The notes: a model not told the origin generated them from the sequence alone. DNA of 64,000 nt from Reichenbachiella faecimaris (GCF_900176375.1 NZ_FWYF01000002.1:1028161-1092160); one strand, 5' to 3'; positions 41,058 through 51,196 are shown, counted from the first letter of the stretch. Program-made: numbers and translations.

Positions 41058-42641
41058 ATGGCTGGAGGTAAACAATCCGCAAGAGACAAAATGATTGGCA
41101 TGATGTACTTGGTACTGACTGCCCTATTGGCTCTGCAAGTAAGTAATAGCGTTTTAGAAAAATTCATTTTCATCAATCAGGCTTTTGAAGTTACTAATGA
41201 TGAGAAGGTAGAAAACAACGCTAAAAAATTAGAAAGTATTCAAAAAACTGTTTCTGACGCGGGCGATAGAGAAGCTGACGTGGCAGTTTTGACAAAGGCT
41301 CAAGAAGTGCGAGCGAGAACGACTAAACTGCTTAAGGATATAGAGGTTTATAAAGATGAGTTGGTTGAAAGAACTGGTGGAATTGTTGATGGTGTCTATC
41401 TTGGACAGAAAAATATCGACGAGGCTTCTACTATGTTTGTCAACGAAAATGAAGGAGAAGTCTTGAAAGAAAATCTTAACGGATATTCTGCGTTTCTCAG
41501 AGAGTTGACTGGTGATGAGTCTATAGGGAATTTAGCAAAGGATGCCAAAGATATTCCAGTATTTGCGAATGACGAAAACCAAAATATGAAAGGTTTTGCC
41601 GAGCTAAACTTTGGTCATAATACGCCAATGGTTGGAGCATTGGCCTCTCTTAGCCAGTTTCAGTCAGATGTAATAAGCGAAGAAACAAAGGCATTGGAGG
41701 ACTTGGCTGCAAAAGTGGGAGCACAAGACTTGAAGTTCGACCAAATTGTACCTATGGTAAAACCTCACTCTAAAGTAGTGGCTGCTGGTACAAGGTATGA
41801 GGCAGATTTGTTTATCGCAGCTTCTTCTTCTTCTGTTTCCCCTACTATGACAGTTGATGGAGAAGAAATAGAAGTTGTAGGTGGAATGGGCAAAGTATCG
41901 TTTACAGCAACACCTGGAAACTATGATAAATCTGGTAATTCTACAAAATCATTCATTGGAGCGATTAGTGTAAAAATGCCTGGAGGAAGAGACACAACCT
42001 TTGTTGATACGATCGAATATATTGTTTCTAAGCCAGTGATGCAGATTCAGTCTGCGTCTGTTCAGGCGTTATACTTGAACTGTGGTAATGAATTAGATGT
42101 GCAAGTACCAGCAATGGGAACATCTTATAATCCTTCTTTTACTACTAAAGGTGGCTCTAATATTTCTGGAGCTAATAAAGGTGAAGTGGTGATTATACCA
42201 AATTCAGCTAAGGTTACATTAAGTGTGTCAAGTAGTGGAAACTTAATAGGAACTCAAGATTTCAAAGTAAAAAGAATACCTAAGCCAGAAATAGTTGTTT
42301 ATGGTAAAGGAGGCCCAGTTAATTTGAAGAGAGGAGTAAAAGGTGCTCCAAGGTCTCTGAAATTGGCTGCTGAACCAGACGAATCATTTGCGCAATTCTT
42401 GCCAAAAGATGCGAAGTTCAGAGTGTCTGAATCAGAAGTAAACTTGGTAAGAGCTGGTAGATCAGTTGGTAGTGTGAGACCAAAGGGTCCAGACCTTAAT
42501 TTGTCATCATTGGCTTCTCAAGCTAGAGAGGGTGATGCATTGGTAATTGAGGTGAAGAAGGTTCAAAGAAGAAATTTCAAGGGTGATATTGAAAACTTCC
42601 CTAATTTTGGACCAAGAATCATCACGATAAGAATAAACTAA
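41058..42641 (+). CDS. gldM: GldM, T9SS/gliding motor periplasmic shaft protein
   Basis: A 527-residue protein. A single N-terminal membrane helix (MIGMMYLVLTALLALQVSNS) preceded by Arg-Asp-Lys is typical of GldM, followed by four periplasmic domains: a helical bundle (about 35-220), then beta domains containing KPHSKVVAAGTRYEADLF, KPVMQIQSASVQALYLNCGN and KPEIVVYGKGGPV. The dimeric shaft spans the periplasm and touches the GldK/GldN ring. Length and order are standard. Only 11 bases separate its stop from gldN. Confidence 0.96.
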   Translation: MAGGKQSARDKMIGMMYLVLTALLALQVSNSVLEKFIFINQAFEVTNDEKVENNAKKLESIQKTVSDAGDREADVAVLTKAQEVRARTTKLLKDIEVYKDELVERTGGIVDGVYLGQKNIDEASTMFVNENEGEVLKENLNGYSAFLRELTGDESIGNLAKDAKDIPVFANDENQNMKGFAELNFGHNTPMVGALASLSQFQSDVISEETKALEDLAAKVGAQDLKFDQIVPMVKPHSKVVAAGTRYEADLFIAASSSSVSPTMTVDGEEIEVVGGMGKVSFTATPGNYDKSGNSTKSFIGAISVKMPGGRDTTFVDTIEYIVSKPVMQIQSASVQALYLNCGNELDVQVPAMGTSYNPSFTTKGGSNISGANKGEVVIIPNSAKVTLSVSSSGNLIGTQDFKVKRIPKPEIVVYGKGGPVNLKRGVKGAPRSLKLAAEPDESFAQFLPKDAKFRVSESEVNLVRAGRSVGSVRPKGPDLNLSSLASQAREGDALVIEVKKVQRRNFKGDIENFPNFGPRIITIRIN

Positions 42642-42652
42642 ACAAATAGGTT

Positions 42653-43519
42653 ATGAAGAAATTTTGTTATGTAATTGGCCTTTTTGTATGTTTTGCTCTA
42701 TTCAATGTTGAGTTGAGTAATGCACAGGAAAAAGCGGATGGATATAATAAAGACTCCGTCTACCCTGTGAATGAGGCGTACAAAATGTTCAAGAAAACAG
42801 TTTGGAGAAGAATTGATTTGGAGGAAAAACAAAATGCTCCATTTTTTTCTAGAAATGGAGAATTGTCAACGATCATTATTGATGCAGTAAAAGCAGGATT
42901 GTTATTTCCGTATACCAATGACTCCGTAAATACTAGAATGTCTAAAGAGACTTTCTTGGAGAACTTAAAGTTTGAAGAGGAGGGTGGTGGCCTTACTCAA
43001 GAGGAAATAGATATGGGCTTTGGTGCTGATGCTGAGGACGATTTCTTTGGCGGTGGAGGTGACGAAGGAGAAGAGCCAGAAGAGGAAATTGTTGACAACA
43101 ATGAATTTGCTACTCGAGATTTCTCAATTGCAGAAATGAAAGAAGAGGTTTATTTTGATAGAATGAGATCAAGAATATTCTATGATATTCAGTCAATCAC
43201 ACTTTTTCTTCCTGCAGATAAAAACCCTGCGTTATTTGAAAAGCCACTTGCATCTTTCAAGTATAAGGATTTGGTAGCACTTTGGAGAAGTATGCCTGAC
43301 GAAGCGATTTGGTACAATGCTCAAAACATGTCTGAACATAGAAACATGGCAGATGCATTTAACCTAAGGTTGTTTGGATCCAATTTGACTAAAATTGCCA
43401 ATCCTAGGGATGACAGGATCGTTGATATTTATACCAAATCAAGAAGAGATGCTATTTTGGCATCTAAACAATTAGAATACGATATGGTTGAGTTTGAAAA
43501 CGAACTTTGGGAATTCTAG
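42653..43519 (+). CDS. gldN: GldN, T9SS/gliding ring protein
   Basis: A 288-residue exported protein (signal FVCFALFNVELSNAQE). Family landmarks are EAYKMFKKTVWRRIDLEEKQN near the start, DRMRSRIFYDIQSITLFLPA, and a C-terminal IVDIYTKSRRDAILASKQLE. Residues about 109-151 form an insert rich in Gly, Asp and Glu (FFGGGGDEGEEPEEE), which looks disordered. It completes the GldK/GldN periplasmic ring. It is the last gene of the cluster and is followed by a strong terminator. Confidence 0.94.
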   Translation: MKKFCYVIGLFVCFALFNVELSNAQEKADGYNKDSVYPVNEAYKMFKKTVWRRIDLEEKQNAPFFSRNGELSTIIIDAVKAGLLFPYTNDSVNTRMSKETFLENLKFEEEGGGLTQEEIDMGFGADAEDDFFGGGGDEGEEPEEEIVDNNEFATRDFSIAEMKEEVYFDRMRSRIFYDIQSITLFLPADKNPALFEKPLASFKYKDLVALWRSMPDEAIWYNAQNMSEHRNMADAFNLRLFGSNLTKIANPRDDRIVDIYTKSRRDAILASKQLEYDMVEFENELWEF

Positions 43520-43545
43520 AATTCAATTACGCACTTATAAAATTG

Positions 43546-43571
43546 AAGGGATCATTTAGATCCCTTTTTTT
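43546..43571 (+). terminator. Terminator of the gld operon, overlapping the uvrC stop
   Basis: AAGGGATC (43546-43553) pairs perfectly with GATCCCTT (43559-43566) around a 5-base loop, followed by a run of seven T ending at 43571. The uvrC stop codon (43552-43554, minus strand) lies inside the stem and loop. Confidence 0.88.
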
Positions 43572-45351
43572 GTATATAAGCCATAATAAGTTTTGCCTTT
43601 GACGAGCCAATTTCAGCTGCTATTTCATCAACAGATGCAGTTGTCATTTTCTTATACGACTTGAATTTGGTCAACAATTTTTGTTTGGTTTTCTCTCCAA
43701 TACCATCAATCTGATCTAGCTCAGAAGTGACTTGCCCTTTACTGCGTAACGAACGATGGAAAGTAATCGCAAATCTATGGGCCTCATCTCGAAGCTGCTG
43801 AATGAGCTTAAGGGATTCTGACTTTTTACTAATATGTAGAGGAATACTGTCCTCAGGGTAGTATATTTCTTCGAGTCTTTTAGCAATTCCAATGATTGGT
43901 ATGTCCGTATAGATGCCCAATTCTTTTAATGCGTCACAGGCGGCATGTAATTGACCCTTTCCTCCGTCTATGACAATTAGATCTGGAAAATGAAGTTGTT
44001 CATCCTGAAGTCGTTTGTAGCGGCGATAGACAATTTCTCTCATAGACCCAAAATCATCTGGGCCTACTACAGTTTTTATTTTGAAGTGACGGTAGTCTTT
44101 TTTAGATGGTTTTCCTTTTTTGAAACACACCATAGAGGCTACAGGGTTTGTACCTTGTATATTGGAATTGTCAAAGCACTCAATATGATTAGGAACAGTT
44201 TTCAGTTTAAGATCATTCTGGAGTTGCTTAGTAACTCGGCTTTCTTTTTGTTTAGTTTTTTGTGCTTGTGATAAGGCTTCTTTTTTGTGATAGAGTGCAT
44301 TTTTTAGTGAAAGGTCTACCAGTTTCTTCTTGTCTCCAATCTGTGGCACCACTATTTCCAAAGCGTCCTGCCAGCAATCAAAGTGCTTATTGCTTAATAT
44401 GGTTTTGGACTCACTATTGAATCGTTCCCTCAATTCAACAATCAATAATTCTAAGATTTGCTCGTCGCCCTCATCCAAACGTTTGGTTACTGTCAGAGAA
44501 TCTGAAATATTAATAATTCCATTGTCGACTCTCATGTAATTAATAAAAGCCTTTTTCTCTGTGGAAGTAATGGTAATGACATCAATACCCTTTAATTTCT
44601 TGTTGACTATAACGGTTCGAGACTGAAACTTATCTAGGAATTCAATTTTTGATTTATACTCTTGAGCAGCTTCAAACTCTAAGTCTTCCGCTGCTTGTTT
44701 CATGGATGATAAGAAATGATCTTTTACTATTTTCAAGTGGCCTTTAATGATATGTCGAGCTTGGTCGATTTCTTTTAGGTAGTCATTTTCTCGTTGCAAG
44801 CCTTCACAAGGACCTAAACAGTTGCCAATATGGTATTCGAGACAAACTTTGAATTTTTTGTTCTCTATATTTTTTTCTGAAAGCAGGTAGTTGCAAGTTC
44901 GGACTTTGTATAAACTTCTAATGAGTTCAAGCACATTGTTCAAAGCCTTAACACTTGTATAAGGACCGAAATATTCACCTTCATTGAGTTCATCTCTCCT
45001 TGTTGAATATATTTTAGGGAAACGTTCATCCGAGATACATATAAAAGGAAAACTTTTGTCGTCCTTCAACAAGATATTGTACTTGGGTTGATTTTCTTTG
45101 ATTAGATTATTCTCTAGCAAGAGCGCATCGTATTCGGAGTCGACGATCACATATTCTACGTGGTCAATTTCTTTAACTAGTTTTCTAGTTTTAAGGCTAT
45201 TGCCAGTTTGCTTGTTGAAATAACTCGATACTCTTTTTTTGAGGTTCTTAGCTTTCCCTACATAGATTAATACCTCCTTATTGAAGTATTTATAAACGCC
45301 TGGAGCGCTAGGTAAAACCTTTAAATCTATGGGATATTTATTTTCACCCAA
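43552..45351 (-). CDS. uvrC: UvrABC excinuclease subunit C
   Basis: A 599-residue nuclease with the N-terminal GIY-YIG domain (SAPGVYKYFNKEVLIYVGKA), a UvrB-binding motif (AAEDLEFEAAQEYKSKIEFL), the RNase H-like endonuclease core (ECFDNSNIQGTNPVASMVCF and LIVIDGGKGQLHAA) and C-terminal helix-hairpin-helix motifs (LDQIDGIGEKTKQKLL). It makes both incisions around damage marked by UvrA/UvrB. The only fitting start is TTG at 45351, 11 bases after the PBP gene. It is the last gene of the porW-PBP-uvrC operon. Confidence 0.97.
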   Translation of the reverse strand: MGENKYPIDLKVLPSAPGVYKYFNKEVLIYVGKAKNLKKRVSSYFNKQTGNSLKTRKLVKEIDHVEYVIVDSEYDALLLENNLIKENQPKYNILLKDDKSFPFICISDERFPKIYSTRRDELNEGEYFGPYTSVKALNNVLELIRSLYKVRTCNYLLSEKNIENKKFKVCLEYHIGNCLGPCEGLQRENDYLKEIDQARHIIKGHLKIVKDHFLSSMKQAAEDLEFEAAQEYKSKIEFLDKFQSRTVIVNKKLKGIDVITITSTEKKAFINYMRVDNGIINISDSLTVTKRLDEGDEQILELLIVELRERFNSESKTILSNKHFDCWQDALEIVVPQIGDKKKLVDLSLKNALYHKKEALSQAQKTKQKESRVTKQLQNDLKLKTVPNHIECFDNSNIQGTNPVASMVCFKKGKPSKKDYRHFKIKTVVGPDDFGSMREIVYRRYKRLQDEQLHFPDLIVIDGGKGQLHAACDALKELGIYTDIPIIGIAKRLEEIYYPEDSIPLHISKKSESLKLIQQLRDEAHRFAITFHRSLRSKGQVTSELDQIDGIGEKTKQKLLTKFKSYKKMTTASVDEIAAEIGSSKAKLIMAYIQKKGSK

Positions 45352-45362
45352 ATTAGTAATTG

Positions 45363-47630
45363 TTAAAGATCAAGGTCGTCAAATCCTAAATCTAGATTTA
45401 AGGAGTCTGAGTCCACGGTTCCGCCTTCATACAGGTCACAGTCTAGTTCTACGCCGAGTGGTATGCTGGGTTTTTTGAAGTAACCTTTTTCTACACCAGT
45501 TCTAGGGTCTGCATAGACTTTAAGCATAAAGTTCTCCCAGATCGGGCGAGCAGTTTTACCTCCTTGTCCAAGTGCCCAATGTTTGAAGTGTATACTTCGG
45601 TCATCACCACCTACCCAGGCACCAGCAACTAAATCATGGGTTACTCCCATATACCAGCCATCTGACGCATTTTGAGTGGTTCCTGTTTTAGATCCTATCT
45701 CGTTATTTTGTTTCAAACGATAATCCAATGCGTGAGCAGATCCGTTTCGTTCTTCCATGGCACCTTTGAGCATATGGATCATGAGATAGGCAGTTTTTTC
45801 GCTTAGTGCCTCCCTCCTTTTAGGAATAAAATCTTGTATGACCACACCATTTTTATCTTCAATTCTGGTAATAAAGAATGGTTGAGTCCAAACGCCCTGA
45901 TTCGCAAATGTGGAATAAGCACCTACTAATTCGTACAGTGAGACTTCACCAATTCCTAGACAAAGTGCTGGCACAGCTGGGAGTGGACTTTCGATTCCAC
46001 AGGTATGTGCCATATCTACTGCTGCCCTAGGAGTAATTTTTTGCATGATACGTGCAGTTACAGAATTTACTGATGCAGCCATGGCTTGACGGATAGTCAT
46101 GGTTTGCCCTGTGAATTTGCCATTCGCATTTTGTGGAGTCCAAGTAGGTTTTTCAGGATCATCTAGCATCCACGTAACTGGTGCATCTACTGCAGTGTAG
46201 CATGGGGAGTATCCCAAATCAATAGCAGCTGTATATACAAAAGGTTTAAATGTAGATCCTGGCTGACGTTTACTTTGCTTGACATGATCATATTTGAAAT
46301 ATTTATGATCGATGCCTCCAACCCAAGCTTTGATATGTCCACTTTGTGGATCCATAGCCATAAAGCCTGCTTGAAGAAAATGTTTATAATATTTTAAAGA
46401 ATCGATCAGGCTAAATGTAGTGTCGATTTCTCCGCCCCAGCTAAATACTTTCATGTCTCTGGGATAATTGAGCCAATAGTCTAATGAATCTGAGTTCTCG
46501 CCATATTTATTTGCTAGCTCACGGTAATTTGGTGTCCGCTTGATGGCTTTATCTACAAAATCCAGTATTTCGTTGCCATCTTCGTCTATCCAAGGCAAAT
46601 CTCCTTGCAAATGATCAATGAATACACTCTGTAGGGTGTCCATTTCTTCAGCCATAGCCTGTTCAGCGTAAAGCTGCATTCTACTATCAATAGTAGTATA
46701 GATTTTTAGACCATCAGCGAACAAATCGTAATCATTAGTTTTGGCCCAGTTCATAAGAAAATTTCGCATAACGGTTCTGAAGTAAGTCGCCAAGCCTTCG
46801 TTCTGATCTTGGACTTTGTATTGCAAGCCAAAATCTGAAGTCTTTAAAGAATCATATGCAGCTTGATCAATTTTCCCGTATTTGAGAAGATTATAAAAAA
46901 TCTCAGTTCTTTTGTCCATTGCGAATTCTGGATTTCTTATTGGATTGAATCTCGTGGGTTTGTTTATCAGTCCAACTAAGATTGCTGCTTCTTTATAATT
47001 TAGTTCACTGGGCAGTTTATTAAAATAGGTCTGAGCCGCTACTTTGATTCCATAGGTATTATTTCCGTATTCTATGGTGTTGAGATACATCGCTAAAATT
47101 TCTTCCTTGGTGTAGGAGGCTTCTAACTGGACTGACACTATCCATTCTTTCATTTTGATAATAAAAATACCCATGCCAGGCACATCACTAAGTTTGCCTC
47201 CAAGGTCTCGTGTTTTAAAAAGATTTTTCGCTACCTGTTGAGTCAATGTACTCCCTCCTCCTGCATTTTTGTTGCCCAAGAGTATGGTTTGAAAAAGTAC
47301 CCTGCCAAGTCCTCTGAGATCAATGCCTGAGTGCTTGGTAAAGCGAATGTCTTCTGTGACTAACAATGCGTCAATGAGTTCTTGAGAAAGTTCGTTGTAA
47401 GAAACCTCAGTTCGATTGTGCCTGAAATATTTCCCAAGGGAAACACCGTCTGCAGAAAACAATTCAGAAGAAAGATCTGGATCTGGCTTTTCTAATGATT
47501 TGGTACTGGGTAGGCCACCAAACAGTCCAAAGGCGTCTATCTTGATTGAATAAAATAGGAGAAAAATTGCCAACACGCCAGTGGAAAGCAAAACCCAAAC
47601 TAACGTGATTAGTCTTTTGTATTTTTTCAT
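45363..47630 (-). CDS. Class A penicillin-binding protein (PBP1A-like)
   Basis: A 755-residue bifunctional peptidoglycan synthase. One N-terminal membrane helix is followed by a GT51 glycosyltransferase domain (VTEDIRFTKHSGIDLRGL, GGGSTLTQQVAKNLF) and a transpeptidase domain with the SxxK nucleophile in QPGSTFKPF, SVNS as the SxN motif and GSKTGTTQ as KTG. All catalytic residues are present. It ends in an Asp/Leu-rich tail. The start overlaps the porW/sprE stop by 4 bases, so synthesis of both is coupled. Confidence 0.95.
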   Translation of the reverse strand: MKKYKRLITLVWVLLSTGVLAIFLLFYSIKIDAFGLFGGLPSTKSLEKPDPDLSSELFSADGVSLGKYFRHNRTEVSYNELSQELIDALLVTEDIRFTKHSGIDLRGLGRVLFQTILLGNKNAGGGSTLTQQVAKNLFKTRDLGGKLSDVPGMGIFIIKMKEWIVSVQLEASYTKEEILAMYLNTIEYGNNTYGIKVAAQTYFNKLPSELNYKEAAILVGLINKPTRFNPIRNPEFAMDKRTEIFYNLLKYGKIDQAAYDSLKTSDFGLQYKVQDQNEGLATYFRTVMRNFLMNWAKTNDYDLFADGLKIYTTIDSRMQLYAEQAMAEEMDTLQSVFIDHLQGDLPWIDEDGNEILDFVDKAIKRTPNYRELANKYGENSDSLDYWLNYPRDMKVFSWGGEIDTTFSLIDSLKYYKHFLQAGFMAMDPQSGHIKAWVGGIDHKYFKYDHVKQSKRQPGSTFKPFVYTAAIDLGYSPCYTAVDAPVTWMLDDPEKPTWTPQNANGKFTGQTMTIRQAMAASVNSVTARIMQKITPRAAVDMAHTCGIESPLPAVPALCLGIGEVSLYELVGAYSTFANQGVWTQPFFITRIEDKNGVVIQDFIPKRREALSEKTAYLMIHMLKGAMEERNGSAHALDYRLKQNNEIGSKTGTTQNASDGWYMGVTHDLVAGAWVGGDDRSIHFKHWALGQGGKTARPIWENFMLKVYADPRTGVEKGYFKKPSIPLGVELDCDLYEGGTVDSDSLNLDLGFDDLDL

Positions 47631-50215
47631 TGCTGGTAGTTTTTCCTGTAGAACACAAGATAGGTGTCTAATTCTTTGGTCTGGTAAAGAATATTAAAAT
47701 TGTCTTTCGTAATTACGAAATTATAGAATTTGCCAGTCTTATTAATTTTTTCTGCGGGCTTTTCGACTTCTACCTTTTTGTTGAAGTCTATTGCAGATGG
47801 CTGGTCAGCAAACTCAGATATCAGTATCATGGAGCGTTTTTCGTCAAGGATTAAGTTTCCAATTTTTAATGAACTACCTTCAGGTATTTGTGTTTTAAAG
47901 TATTGTGGCAAAGCGTCTGATAGTTCTTGGCCTGTTTCGTAAACAAAAATGAAAAAATGAGGTTTGTCGAACTTTGAAATATACTTTGCCTTAGTACTGT
48001 TGACTAAGTTGATTTGATATTGTTCAGAGGCTGTTACCAAAGAGTCTGCGTAAGGAAGCAATTCGCTTTCCGAATAAGTCTTAATAAAATTATTGAGTTC
48101 GTATTGGTACTTGTAGATAGATTCAGACTTGCCTTGGACAAGAATTTTCAATAAGGCCATGTTGTCGATAAAGTCATTATCAGGGTAATCGCGCAAACCG
48201 TCATTGATTAAGTTCATGGCTTGTTGATAATCCCCTAATCTGTAGCGGGAGTAGGCCTGTGCGTATACTTGCTTAAGTTTTTCACTGGCTGCTTGTGACT
48301 CTGCTCTGTAATTGGGGTTGATGATAATTTTAGCGTAGATACTTTCTGGTGCTTCATTAAGCAACAGATTCTTGTAAAAATTGGACTTTGGAATATTTTC
48401 TATTTCCTTGAATATAATATAGAGCAAGTACATGACTTCGTGTCTATACTCAGAAGCTGGAAAACGATTAAATAGGCTTTCATAAGTTTCTGCTGAGTTG
48501 TGTTTTTCGTCTAGGTCGAAGTTGTATATTTTGCCTAATTGATAAGTGGCCTCTTCTATTTCATTGAGCAGTTTCTGTTTGTCTTCATCGGTTTGAGGCA
48601 AAGTAGCTAAGAGTTCTTCTTTATCTATTTTGAATTCCGCTTCCTGGTCTTCCTCAGCTTCAGAGGTCTTCTCTCCATCAGTGCTAATACCCGCTCCTTC
48701 ATCCGTTATGACTATGGAAGTAGCACTATTCGAGCGTCTCCAGTTGTCTTCTAGTACACGGTCTCCCCAAATTCTTCTGAAATCTGACTTGCCTCTAGAA
48801 ACAGCACTTGTGTTGTAGAAATACCATGTGGTGCCTTCATAATTATTGGCACCAATGCCTCCAGTATTTTGAGTGAATACACTTTTATTAGCAGCCAGCC
48901 GTTCTGCATTTCGCTTTCTTTTTTTCTCGTCCTCTCTTCTTTTCATTTCTGCGGCCTCTTCTCGGGCTATATATGAATCAAGAAAACGATCTAGAGAATC
49001 AGCGGGCAGTTTAGTGAGATTCAGTAGACTATCGTTGACTTGGATAATAGCGTACTGCTTAACGAAATTTTCGAGTATTTTTTGACGTGCCTCAATTTCA
49101 GCGTATTCCAATTCATCTTTAGGCAGTACACTGAGCGTACTGTCGTAATAGAGTTTTGCCAATTTATATTCAGCCAAACTGTCGTAGTAGATCTTCCCCA
49201 AACTCAAATAGCTATGAGCTTTCTGGCGATTGTTGTTCACACTAGATCGTACAGATGAGTTGTAGTAGGTTATACCCTGATCCAAGTTGCCATGACGAAC
49301 TTCGAATTTGGCCATTTCGTAATAAATCTTGTCCTTGAATTCTTCATTTTTTCTATCTCGCAATAATTTCCTGAAGTATTTTCTCACTTTTTTCGCATCA
49401 TTGGTTTTAGCCAACTGCGTCACTTGAGCCATGTTGAGTTTGGTGTAAAAAGACAACTCATAAGGTGGGTTGTTTTTAAGTGTCTGTTTATAATAATTGT
49501 AAGCCTCACCATCAAATCCTAAGGATTGGTAAACTTGACCTATGATAAAGTTGATTCTTGCTCTTTCCTTAAAGTTGGTTATTAATGCTTCGGCCTGAAC
49601 CAGGTTTTGTACCATATTATTATAGTCACCACTTTTTTGGTAGAGATACCCACGGGTGAGGTATAGATTTTTAAGGTTTTTCTTACTCAGCTTCTCCTTC
49701 TTCAAATAATCTGAAACTGCTATTGCATTATTGCTTTCTTTGTATTCAATGAAAGTTCTCATCAGAGCTACAAGTGCCTCGTGCTTGGCATTGTCATCCT
49801 TCCCTTTTGTATTGACATATTTGAAGGTCTCTACTGCGTTGGGGTAGTCCAAACTATAAAACCTTGCCTTGCCCACGAGTACATAAGAATCATCTTCCCA
49901 TTTAGATCCTTTATGACGCTGAATGGCCAAGGAAGCTTTCTCAATACAATCTTCTATTTGATCAGAAAATGAATTGGCAGAGGCAGAATCAAACTGAGGA
50001 AAAATCGGAAGAATCAAATTGTAGTTCCATTCGTATTGGTCTTCAATGGATTGCTCGATAGATTTGACATGCTCCAGTGCTATAAAGTAAGCATTGTAAT
50101 GAGCTGTCATATTGTGATAGGAATTGCTCATCACGTTATTTTTTTCCGGGGCACAGGAATATAAAATAACGGCAAGGCCGAGCAACAGTTTTATACTTCG
50201 ATGGATCAAATTCAA
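47627..50215 (-). CDS. porW: T9SS/gliding lipoprotein PorW/SprE family (TPR protein)
   Basis: An 862-residue lipoprotein (LGLAVILYSC). The mature N-terminus NSYHNMTAHYNAYFIALEHV and the many TPR-like helical repeats (GSKWEDDSYVLVGKARFYSL, RGYLYQKSGDYNNMVQNLVQ and others) are characteristic of PorW/SprE. A low-complexity charged stretch (MKRREDEKKRKRNAERLAAN) marks the middle, and a SPOR-like segment may end the protein (PSAIDFNKKVEVEKPAEK). It links the T9SS motor to the translocon. The only fitting start is TTG at 50215. First gene of a three-gene operon with a PBP and uvrC, divergent from the M23 peptidase gene. Confidence 0.85.
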   Translation of the reverse strand: MNLIHRSIKLLLGLAVILYSCAPEKNNVMSNSYHNMTAHYNAYFIALEHVKSIEQSIEDQYEWNYNLILPIFPQFDSASANSFSDQIEDCIEKASLAIQRHKGSKWEDDSYVLVGKARFYSLDYPNAVETFKYVNTKGKDDNAKHEALVALMRTFIEYKESNNAIAVSDYLKKEKLSKKNLKNLYLTRGYLYQKSGDYNNMVQNLVQAEALITNFKERARINFIIGQVYQSLGFDGEAYNYYKQTLKNNPPYELSFYTKLNMAQVTQLAKTNDAKKVRKYFRKLLRDRKNEEFKDKIYYEMAKFEVRHGNLDQGITYYNSSVRSSVNNNRQKAHSYLSLGKIYYDSLAEYKLAKLYYDSTLSVLPKDELEYAEIEARQKILENFVKQYAIIQVNDSLLNLTKLPADSLDRFLDSYIAREEAAEMKRREDEKKRKRNAERLAANKSVFTQNTGGIGANNYEGTTWYFYNTSAVSRGKSDFRRIWGDRVLEDNWRRSNSATSIVITDEGAGISTDGEKTSEAEEDQEAEFKIDKEELLATLPQTDEDKQKLLNEIEEATYQLGKIYNFDLDEKHNSAETYESLFNRFPASEYRHEVMYLLYIIFKEIENIPKSNFYKNLLLNEAPESIYAKIIINPNYRAESQAASEKLKQVYAQAYSRYRLGDYQQAMNLINDGLRDYPDNDFIDNMALLKILVQGKSESIYKYQYELNNFIKTYSESELLPYADSLVTASEQYQINLVNSTKAKYISKFDKPHFFIFVYETGQELSDALPQYFKTQIPEGSSLKIGNLILDEKRSMILISEFADQPSAIDFNKKVEVEKPAEKINKTGKFYNFVITKDNFNILYQTKELDTYLVFYRKNYQQ

Positions 50216-50314
50216 TGTTTTCGAATAAACGCCAATTCAATTGCAATTAATACAATATTGGCTTACTAAATATCTATTAATATATATTTTTACCACAAAT
50301 CAGAAGCAAATTCA

Positions 50315-51181
50315 TTGGAACAAAAAAGAACTTTATCTAATCGGCTAACAACCAAATATTTGCTCATTGTAAGAAATGAGGAAAATTTTGCGGAAAAATC
50401 CACCTATAGTTTCACCTACTCAAAGATTATCTTGGTATTGGTGCTTTCCTTTTTTGCTTTCTTTGGATTGAGCTTTTATCTATCTACCTCATTGCTTGAG
50501 GCTTGGTTTGATCCTAGGTTTGCAGAGTTAAAGGCAACCAAAGAAGTCATGGAATTGGCAACCAGAGTCGATTCCCTCCAATTAGAAGTAAGGAAGAAAG
50601 ATGATTTTATATCCAACATTAAAACCATCATGTCAGGTGAAGATGCACAATACACTGATGTAGATAACTCTGGGACTATAGAAAGTAGTGAGATTACTGA
50701 AATAGTAGAATCACGAGTGATTAATCCCATAGATTCTCAGTTCAGAGAAGAATTTGAAAAAGGAGGATTGGAATTTCAACTGACTGATAATCGATTGTCT
50801 GAAGAATTACAAGACTTCTTTTTATTTAAACCAGTAGATGGTATTGTGTCAGAACACTTCGATCCTCAGATAGATCATTTGGCCATCGACATTGTGGCCA
50901 AACAGGATGAGCCTGTGAAATCTGTAGCAGATGGCACAGTGATATTTGCTTCCTGGACCCAAGACAGTGGCTATGTTATGGCCATTCAGCATAGGGGTAA
51001 TCTGATCTCTATGTATAAGCACAATTCGGATTTGTTGAAAAACGTAGGTAATTTTGTGACTGCAGGAGAAGTAGTATCTATCATTGGCAACACTGGTGAG
51101 CTTACTTCAGGCCCGCATTTGCATTTTGAACTGTGGTACAATGGTAATCCCATTAACCCAGAGGAATTGATTAGATTTTAA
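50315..51181 (+). CDS. Membrane-anchored M23-family peptidase
   Basis: A 288-residue protein with one N-terminal membrane helix (about 36-58, LVLVLSFFAFFGLSFYLS), a short coiled-coil-like linker (about 75-105) and a C-terminal LytM/M23 domain. The zinc ligands are present: His and Asp in DHLAIDIV and the HLHFE motif near the end. It likely cuts peptide cross-links in peptidoglycan. There is no ATG before residue 80, so TTG at 50315 is the probable start. It precedes a bactofilin gene by 15 bases, a pairing known in other bacteria, where bactofilin recruits an M23 enzyme. Confidence 0.9.
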   Translation: MEQKRTLSNRLTTKYLLIVRNEENFAEKSTYSFTYSKIILVLVLSFFAFFGLSFYLSTSLLEAWFDPRFAELKATKEVMELATRVDSLQLEVRKKDDFISNIKTIMSGEDAQYTDVDNSGTIESSEITEIVESRVINPIDSQFREEFEKGGLEFQLTDNRLSEELQDFFLFKPVDGIVSEHFDPQIDHLAIDIVAKQDEPVKSVADGTVIFASWTQDSGYVMAIQHRGNLISMYKHNSDLLKNVGNFVTAGEVVSIIGNTGELTSGPHLHFELWYNGNPINPEELIRF

Positions 51182-51196
51182 TAAACACCTGTACTA

